The notes beneath the pieces were generated by a model. That model was not told the DNA's origin. It did not search any database and worked only from the letters and a program-made list of their open reading frames with translations. Shown piece after piece: positions 59,356 to 64,000 of a stretch of 64,000 bases of DNA. The stretch is from Rhodobacterales bacterium RIFCSPHIGHO2_02_FULL_62_130. GTDB taxonomy: Bacteria; Pseudomonadota; Alphaproteobacteria; Rhodobacterales; Rhodobacteraceae. The stretch covers positions 1-64,000 of the forward strand of contig MHZT01000035.1 in assembly GCA_001828855.1 (NCBI GenBank), written 5' to 3'. The first letter of the stretch is position 1; every line of letters begins with the position of its first letter. Both the position numbers and the translations under genes were made by a program.

Positions 59356-60096
59356 ATGGCTGTGAGGGACGGATCATTTGCGGCGTGGGCATCATCGGTG
59401 CCACCCCGCGCGACACTGAAATATGGCCATGTCTTGGTCAGCCGGTCCGGTCTGGATGACCTTGCCGCCGCCGATCTTTCGGCGGGCCGCCCCGTGTTTC
59501 TGCCTTGGGCCAAGCCGAAATTCTCGGCCATCAAAAGCGCCAGCGGTTTGGACCGCCACGGGTCTTGCACTTCTGGCGCCGAGGCAGGCGAAGGCCACCT
59601 TGCCTCCCTGTCGGATTTTTCGGTCTTTGTGGCCTCCTGCCAATCGGCAAGCCTTGCCGGGCTGATGGGGTGGTTTCGCGCCGAAGGGGCCAGTCTGGGT
59701 TTTGACCAGAACCTGCCGCGCGCCCTGTCCGAAGTGGCAGGGAATCCGGCACTCTGGTCGGCGCTGATCGTTCATGCCGATGGCTTTGGCGATCTTGAAG
59801 ACCTTGTGGATATGCTTTTGGCCTTCCGCCGCGCCGTCCCCGCGCTGCCGCTGATCCTGATTTCCGCAGGCTTTGGCCGTGACAATCTGGGATCAGAGCG
59901 TCTTGCGCTTTGCGATGTCAGCCTGCGCGATCCTGTCGGGCTTGGCCGGATGAAATCCGTGCTGGATCAGGCGATCCAGCACAACCGGATATGGCAGCAG
60001 CGCCTTGCCACCTTGGCCGAATCCGCGCCGCTGCCCGCCCGCACCGTCACACCTCGCACCATCACACCCCGCCGTGTCACATCCGAACGGCCATAA
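59356..60096 (+). CDS. Receiver-like orphan protein, unknown function
   Basis: This 246-residue protein has a middle segment (about 125-190) that looks like a receiver-domain core: SALIVHADGFGDLEDLVDMLLAFRRAVPALPLILISAGFG. A normal Asp-Asp acidic pair is not seen, and the Asp in VHADGFG is in the phosphoacceptor position. The first 120 residues do not match anything I know. It lies 58 bases upstream of a LuxR-type response regulator and reads in the same direction, so the two may act together. The start is uncertain; GTG 59362 is an alternative to ATG 59356. Confidence 0.62.
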   Translation: MAVRDGSFAAWASSVPPRATLKYGHVLVSRSGLDDLAAADLSAGRPVFLPWAKPKFSAIKSASGLDRHGSCTSGAEAGEGHLASLSDFSVFVASCQSASLAGLMGWFRAEGASLGFDQNLPRALSEVAGNPALWSALIVHADGFGDLEDLVDMLLAFRRAVPALPLILISAGFGRDNLGSERLALCDVSLRDPVGLGRMKSVLDQAIQHNRIWQQRLATLAESAPLPARTVTPRTITPRRVTSERP

Positions 60097-60154
60097 GGCC
60101 CGCGGCACAATCCTTGCATCCCCCGATGCGCCCTCTTTAGCAGTGAAATCCCCG

Positions 60155-60862
60155 ATGAACATGACCTCCATCTCGCAAGCCTCCTCCCCCGTCGATCCGC
60201 CGCCTGCACCTGTCCCCTCTTCTCTGAACGAGAGTTTCGGGCAGATTCTGGGCAAAACGCTGCGGGTGATCATGGCCGATGATCACGTTCTGGTGCTGGA
60301 GGTGATCGCCAACATGCTGGCCTCGCGCGGCAACATGCAGGTCGAGACAGCCACCAATCTGGAAGATGCCCTGTCGCTTGCCGCAGCGCACAACCGGCTG
60401 GACGTGATCGTGCTGGATTACGACATGCCGGGCATGAACGGGCTTGAGGGCCTGCAGCGCATGGTGGCCCAGCACAAGGGGCCGGTTGCGATCCTGACCG
60501 GAAATATCCTGCCCGGCATGGCCGAGGCCGTCCGCCTTGCCGGTGGCATCGGTCTGATGAGCAAATCCTCATCCGCCGCCGAACTTGCCCTGATCCTGCG
60601 CGCGATGGCCTTTGGCACCACCCATTTCCACACCGTCCCCACCCCGACAAACCAGACCGAGATCGCAGGCCTGAACAAAACCGAAACCCGCGTGATCCTG
60701 ATGATCTCGAAAGGCATGCAGAACAAATCCATCGGGGCCGAGCTTGGCCTGCCGGAAACCACCATCAAGATGCACGTCCGCTCGATCTTCAAAAAGCTGG
60801 GCGCGCGCAATCGTACCGATGCGGTGCGGTTGTGGAAGCTGAACGCAATGCCGATGCCCTGA
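60155..60862 (+). CDS. LuxR/FixJ-type response regulator
   Basis: This 235-residue protein has a Pro-rich N-terminal tail, then a receiver domain (about 37-150): MADDH with the acidic pocket, VIVLDYDMPG with phosphoacceptor D88, and the Lys in GLMSKSSSAAEL. A C-terminal LuxR-type HTH follows (about 170-225: NKTETRVILMISKGMQNKSIGAELGLPETTIKMHVRSIFKKLGARNRTDAV). No histidine kinase is nearby, so it is an orphan or paired with a distant kinase. ATG 60155 was chosen; MTSIS at 60161 is possible. Confidence 0.92.
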   Translation: MNMTSISQASSPVDPPPAPVPSSLNESFGQILGKTLRVIMADDHVLVLEVIANMLASRGNMQVETATNLEDALSLAAAHNRLDVIVLDYDMPGMNGLEGLQRMVAQHKGPVAILTGNILPGMAEAVRLAGGIGLMSKSSSAAELALILRAMAFGTTHFHTVPTPTNQTEIAGLNKTETRVILMISKGMQNKSIGAELGLPETTIKMHVRSIFKKLGARNRTDAVRLWKLNAMPMP

Positions 60863-60973
60863 ACGCTGACGTTGCGTTTTGCGCTGCGGCTTTTGCTTGG
60901 CAAACGCCGCGTTGCCCCCCATCCTGATGCAAAATAGAACATAACCCTCGACCGAGGGATCAGGGAGGACAGT

Positions 60974-62866
60974 ATGGGGAGCTTCGCATCGCTTGCGGAC
61001 ATCAAGGCCATCGAGGCGGAAAGCCCGTGGGCTGACCGCAACATCGCCCATTCGATCCATGATTTCCTGTCGCGCACCCGTGCCGCCCACGGCACCCGCC
61101 CGGCCATCAGCTATCAACTGCTGTCCGGCCCGAACGACCCCGCGCAAACCCTGACATGGAACGATCTGCACGCGCGTGTCACGCAGGCCGCCAACCTGTT
61201 CCGCAGCCTTGGCGTCGGCCCCGATGATGTGGTGGCCTATATCCTGCCCAACTGCCTTGAAACCGCAGTGACCCTGCTGGCAGGGGCCACCGCAGGCATC
61301 GTCAACCCGATCAACCCGCTGCTTGAGGCCGAACAGATTTCGGCCATCCTGCGCGAAACCAAGGCCCGCGTGGTCGTCACGCTAAAGGCGTTCCCCAAGA
61401 CTGATCTGCCGCAAAAGGTGGCCGAGGCCGTGCGCCACGCGCCATCCGTCAAAACCGTGCTAGAGGTGGATCTGGTCCGCTATCTGACCCCGCCGAAATC
61501 GTGGATCGTGCCGCTGATCCGGCCCAAGAACCACCTTCACCACTCTGCCAATGTGCTGAATTTCAACACGGAATGCGCCCGCCATTCCGCCGACAGCCTG
61601 TCCTTTGCTGATCGCACCACCGATCACACGGCGGCCTATTTCCACACCGGCGGCACCACCGGCATGCCCAAAGTGGCGCAGCACAAGGCGCAGGGCATGA
61701 TCTATAACGGCTGGCTGGGCGCGCGGCTTCTGTTCCGTGAAACCGATACCGTGATGTGTCCGCTGCCCTTGTTCCATGTGTTCGCCGTCTATCCCATCCT
61801 GATGTCGATGATCGCATCCGGCGCGCATGTCGTCTTTCCCACCCCTGCGGGCTATCGCGGCGAAGGTGTGTTCGACAATCTGTGGAAGCTGATCGACCGC
61901 TGGAAGGCCACCTATCTTGTCACCGTGCCGACCGCGCTTTCGGCACTGATGCAGCGCCCGATCAATGCCGATATTTCCACCCTGCGGGGCGCGTTTTCCG
62001 GCTCTGCCCCGCTGCCGGTCGAACTGTTCAACCGCTTTGAAAAGGCCACCGGCGTGCAGATCGTCGAAGGCTACGGCCTGACCGAATGCACCTGCCTTGT
62101 CTCGGTCAACCCGCCGGATGGAAACAAGAAAATCGGTTCGGTCGGCATCCCCTTCCCACATACCCATGTCCGTATCCTGACCACCGACGGGGCAGGGGGC
62201 CTGCGCGATTGCGCCACCGATGAGGTGGGCGAGATTTGCGTCTACAACCCCGGCGTCAGCCCCGGCGCGACCTATACCGAGGCCGACAAGAATCGCGGCC
62301 TTTACGCCGATGAGAAATACCTTCGCACCGGCGATCTGGGCCGGATCGATGCCGACGGCTATCTTTACATCACGGGCCGCGCCAAGGATCTGATCATCCG
62401 CGGCGGCCATAACATCGACCCCGCCCTCATCGAAGAGGCGCTGATGGGCCATCAGGCCGTGTCCTTTGTCGGTGCCATCGGCCAGCCTGACGCCCATGCG
62501 GGCGAATTGCCCTGCGCCTATGTCGAGCTTGTCAAAGGTGCGGCGGTCAGCGTCGATGAGTTGATGGAGTACGCCCGCATCCACATCAAGGAACGCGCCG
62601 CCCAGCCCAAACACATCGAGATTCTGGCCGAATTGCCGAAAACCGCCGTGGGCAAAGTGTTCAAACCCGATCTGCGCCGCCGCGCCATCTCGCGTATATA
62701 CGATGCGGCACTGGCCGAGGCGGGCCTGCCCGTGCGGGTTTCCGAAGTGATCGAGGACAAGAAGCGCGGCCTTGTGGCGCGTCTGGTGAAATCCGCGCCC
62801 ACCGAGGATGCGGCGGTCAACGCGATCCTCGGACAGTTCGCGCAGGGTTGGGAATGGGCCGTATAG
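60974..62866 (+). CDS. Acyl-CoA synthetase (AMP-forming)
   Basis: This 630-residue adenylate-forming enzyme has the ATP-binding YFHTGGTTGMPKVAQH, EGYGLTEC, YLRTGDLGRIDADGYLYITGRAKDLIIRGGHNIDP, and the catalytic Lys in PKTAVGKVFKPDLR. It activates a fatty or aromatic acid with ATP and CoA. The long N-terminal region before residue 60 and the insertion around PKSWIVPLIRPKNH are typical of the AMP-binding subfamily used for medium- or long-chain acids. It stands alone with its own leader of about 110 bases. Confidence 0.92.
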   Translation: MGSFASLADIKAIEAESPWADRNIAHSIHDFLSRTRAAHGTRPAISYQLLSGPNDPAQTLTWNDLHARVTQAANLFRSLGVGPDDVVAYILPNCLETAVTLLAGATAGIVNPINPLLEAEQISAILRETKARVVVTLKAFPKTDLPQKVAEAVRHAPSVKTVLEVDLVRYLTPPKSWIVPLIRPKNHLHHSANVLNFNTECARHSADSLSFADRTTDHTAAYFHTGGTTGMPKVAQHKAQGMIYNGWLGARLLFRETDTVMCPLPLFHVFAVYPILMSMIASGAHVVFPTPAGYRGEGVFDNLWKLIDRWKATYLVTVPTALSALMQRPINADISTLRGAFSGSAPLPVELFNRFEKATGVQIVEGYGLTECTCLVSVNPPDGNKKIGSVGIPFPHTHVRILTTDGAGGLRDCATDEVGEICVYNPGVSPGATYTEADKNRGLYADEKYLRTGDLGRIDADGYLYITGRAKDLIIRGGHNIDPALIEEALMGHQAVSFVGAIGQPDAHAGELPCAYVELVKGAAVSVDELMEYARIHIKERAAQPKHIEILAELPKTAVGKVFKPDLRRRAISRIYDAALAEAGLPVRVSEVIEDKKRGLVARLVKSAPTEDAAVNAILGQFAQGWEWAV

Positions 62867-62977
62867 ATTGGAAAATGCACGAATTAACTATCCTTGGATA
62901 GAATAACGGGCTTTTTCATTTGCAGGAATCGCGGCGCTGTCCAATCCTCACGAAAAATCTATCGTGGGAGATCCGCT

Positions 62978-63481
62978 ATGAATGCTTGGAAAACTGTCGC
63001 CGCCGTCACGGCCTTTGGCCTTTGTGCCGCCCCCGTGCTGGCCGAGCCTCAGTCGGAAACGCTGTTCCAGCACAAGCATTGGGAAGTCGAGTTTGTGACG
63101 TTTGACGACGGCAGCCTTGCCTGCCTTGCCGAAGTAGACGCGCAGACCGACAGCTTTACCCTCTGGGTCTATCAGGACCAGTCGGTGCGGTTGCAGTTCT
63201 ATTCGACCTCGTGGGAATTTGGCGAAGGCGACACCGCCGATCTTGAGGTGAAGATCGGCAACCGCAGCCCGTGGTCCCTCACCAATGCCGAGCTTTACAA
63301 GAATTCGATCCTGTTCGACCTGCCCGACAGCGATGCCGGTGTGAACTTCCTTGTCGAAGTGGCCCAAGGCAGCCGGCTTTATCTGCGAAGCGCCACTGGC
63401 GAACCTGTGATGGATTATTCACTGGCCGGTTCCAGCGCGTCGATGGATGCGCTGATCGAATGTGGCAACGCCATCCGCTGA
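62978..63481 (+). CDS. Exported protein, unknown function
   Basis: This 167-residue protein has a signal peptide (MNAWKTVAAVTAFGLCAAPVLA-EPQ) and a mature part with two Cys (LACL and ECGN) that could form a disulphide bond. It is beta-rich and acidic (WEFGEGDTADLEVKIGNRSPW). GGGAG stands 8 bases before ATG 62978, which is why this start and not the upstream frame (62894) was taken. I do not recognise a family. It is convergent with dtd. Confidence 0.75.
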   Translation: MNAWKTVAAVTAFGLCAAPVLAEPQSETLFQHKHWEVEFVTFDDGSLACLAEVDAQTDSFTLWVYQDQSVRLQFYSTSWEFGEGDTADLEVKIGNRSPWSLTNAELYKNSILFDLPDSDAGVNFLVEVAQGSRLYLRSATGEPVMDYSLAGSSASMDALIECGNAIR

Positions 63482-63566
63482 CCCGTTTCAACCAGACAGG
63501 CCGGGGGCCACTCCGGTCTGGCTGAAAGTGTTGAAAAATCGTTAATACGAGTCTTCAAGCTATTGA

Positions 63567-63603
63567 TAAAAAACACATAAAAATGGTCCCGCGTTGGGAC
63601 CAT
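63567..63603 (-). terminator. Rho-independent terminator of dtd
   Basis: ATGGTCCC (63583-63590) pairs with GGGACCAT (63596-63603) over a 5-base loop. On the minus strand it is followed by TTTTTATGTGTTTTTT. It includes the first base of the dtd stop codon. Confidence 0.85.
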
Positions 63604-64000
63604 CAAAGATTGGCCGTGTCCATCCAGATTGTCACGGGTCCATCATTGTTCAGGCTGACATCCATATCGGCCCCGAAAATCCCGTTCTCGACAGCGATCC
63701 CCTCGGCCCTGATCCGGTCCGAGAAATACTCATACAGCCGCTTCCCCTCATCCGGAGCCGCCGCATAGGAAAACCCCGGCCGGTTCCCCCGCAAATCCGC
63801 CGCCAGCGTGAACTGCGACACGATCAAGGCCGCCCCGCCCGCATCGCGGACCGACAGGTTCATCTTGCCCGCGTCATCCTTGAAGATCCGCAGCTTGGCA
63901 ATCTTGGCCGCCAGCTTGTCCGCCTCGGCCTCGGTATCGCCCTGCATGGCACAGATCAGGATCAGCAACCCCGCCCCGATCTGCCCCACCACCGCGCCAT
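63603..64000 (-). CDS. dtd: D-aminoacyl-tRNA deacylase (Dtd), 5' end beyond window
   Basis: The visible C-terminal 131 residues include [21 protein letters not shown], the catalytic [16 protein letters not shown], and a cis Gly-Pro motif in [14 protein letters not shown]. These are the marks of Dtd, which removes D-amino acids mischarged onto tRNA. The frame continues to the window edge: codons before the GTG at 63992 still read Gly-Ala-Val-Val as in the family, so the first 15 or so residues lie outside. It ends at a strong terminator. Confidence 0.93.
   Translation of the reverse strand, partial: GAVVGQIGAGLLILICAMQGDTEAEADKLAAKIAKLRIFKDDAGKMNLSVRDAGGAALIVSQFTLAADLRGNRPGFSYAAAPDEGKRLYEYFSDRIRAEGIAVENGIFGADMDVSLNNDGPVTIWMDTANL

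Overview
The window looks like chromosome of a Rhodobacterales alphaproteobacterium (Rhodobacter/Paracoccus-type, Paracoccaceae). The reasons are the high GC with GC-ending codons, the dense ATGA-overlapping operons, and the household genes present: hrpB, meaB, rpmB, lepA, uvrB, an NDUFS4-type ETC complex I subunit and dtd. No phage, insertion sequence, CRISPR array or replication origin is visible. The left edge (1 to about 850) and a patch around 52950-53560 are clearly AT-richer than the rest.

Region by region. (1) 1-15690 is mostly housekeeping: a clipped AT-rich gene, hrpB, meaB, rpmB with a readable promoter and terminator, a copper pair (DUF2946-like protein plus a PCuAC fusion), a 2OG-Fe(II) oxygenase, lepA, a FocA/NirC channel, uvrB, the complex I subunit, a large periplasmic protein, a GNAT enzyme and tRNA-Arg(UCU). 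(2) 15754-24517 holds a cytosine-deaminase-like amidohydrolase, a four-component spermidine/putrescine-type ABC importer and a LysR regulator on the minus strand. Facing them on the plus strand are a BtpA-like TIM barrel, an APRT-like phosphoribosyltransferase and PRPP synthase; together they suggest uptake and salvage of a nucleobase-like compound. (3) 24559-34617 is a catabolic island. A branched-chain-amino-acid-type ABC importer and a DAO-type FAD oxidase run leftward. A GntR regulator, a DUF3830 protein, a TIGR04076 protein, an aldo/keto reductase and the matching binding protein run rightward, followed by a small HTH protein and MYG1. A perfect 9-bp inverted repeat sits in the divergent promoter.

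(4) 34758-42040 is an inositol-type cluster: a LacI regulator, two Gfo/Idh/MocA dehydrogenases, iolE, a small unknown, iolC, iolB and a class II aldolase. Two copies of a LacI-type palindrome (GCAACCGGTTGC core) lie upstream of lacI and in the divergent iol promoter; iolD, iolA and a transporter are absent here. (5) 42083-44807 encodes a GtrB-GtrA fusion and a GtrII-like glucosyltransferase, probably for surface glycan decoration. (6) 44909-50084 is a second spermidine-type ABC importer ending in an MBL-fold hydrolase, divergent from a TetR regulator whose 3' end carries 15-bp tandem repeats. (7) 50081-52948 encodes a 955-residue protein combining a clan-A glycoside hydrolase, RTX repeats, an (Asp-Pro)8 linker and a C-terminal CFI-box.

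(8) 53208-57257 holds catabolic enzymes: an enolase-superfamily dehydratase, pcaD, a PLP serine/threonine dehydratase-like protein and an alpha/beta hydrolase. (9) 57375-64000 has an ABC exporter, a receiver-like orphan next to a LuxR-type response regulator, an acyl-CoA synthetase, a periplasmic unknown and the 5'-clipped dtd.

Starts were set by hand where the longest reading frame began upstream of a better ribosome binding site, domain start or ATGA junction. Functions are assigned from recognised sequence motifs; no database search was run.
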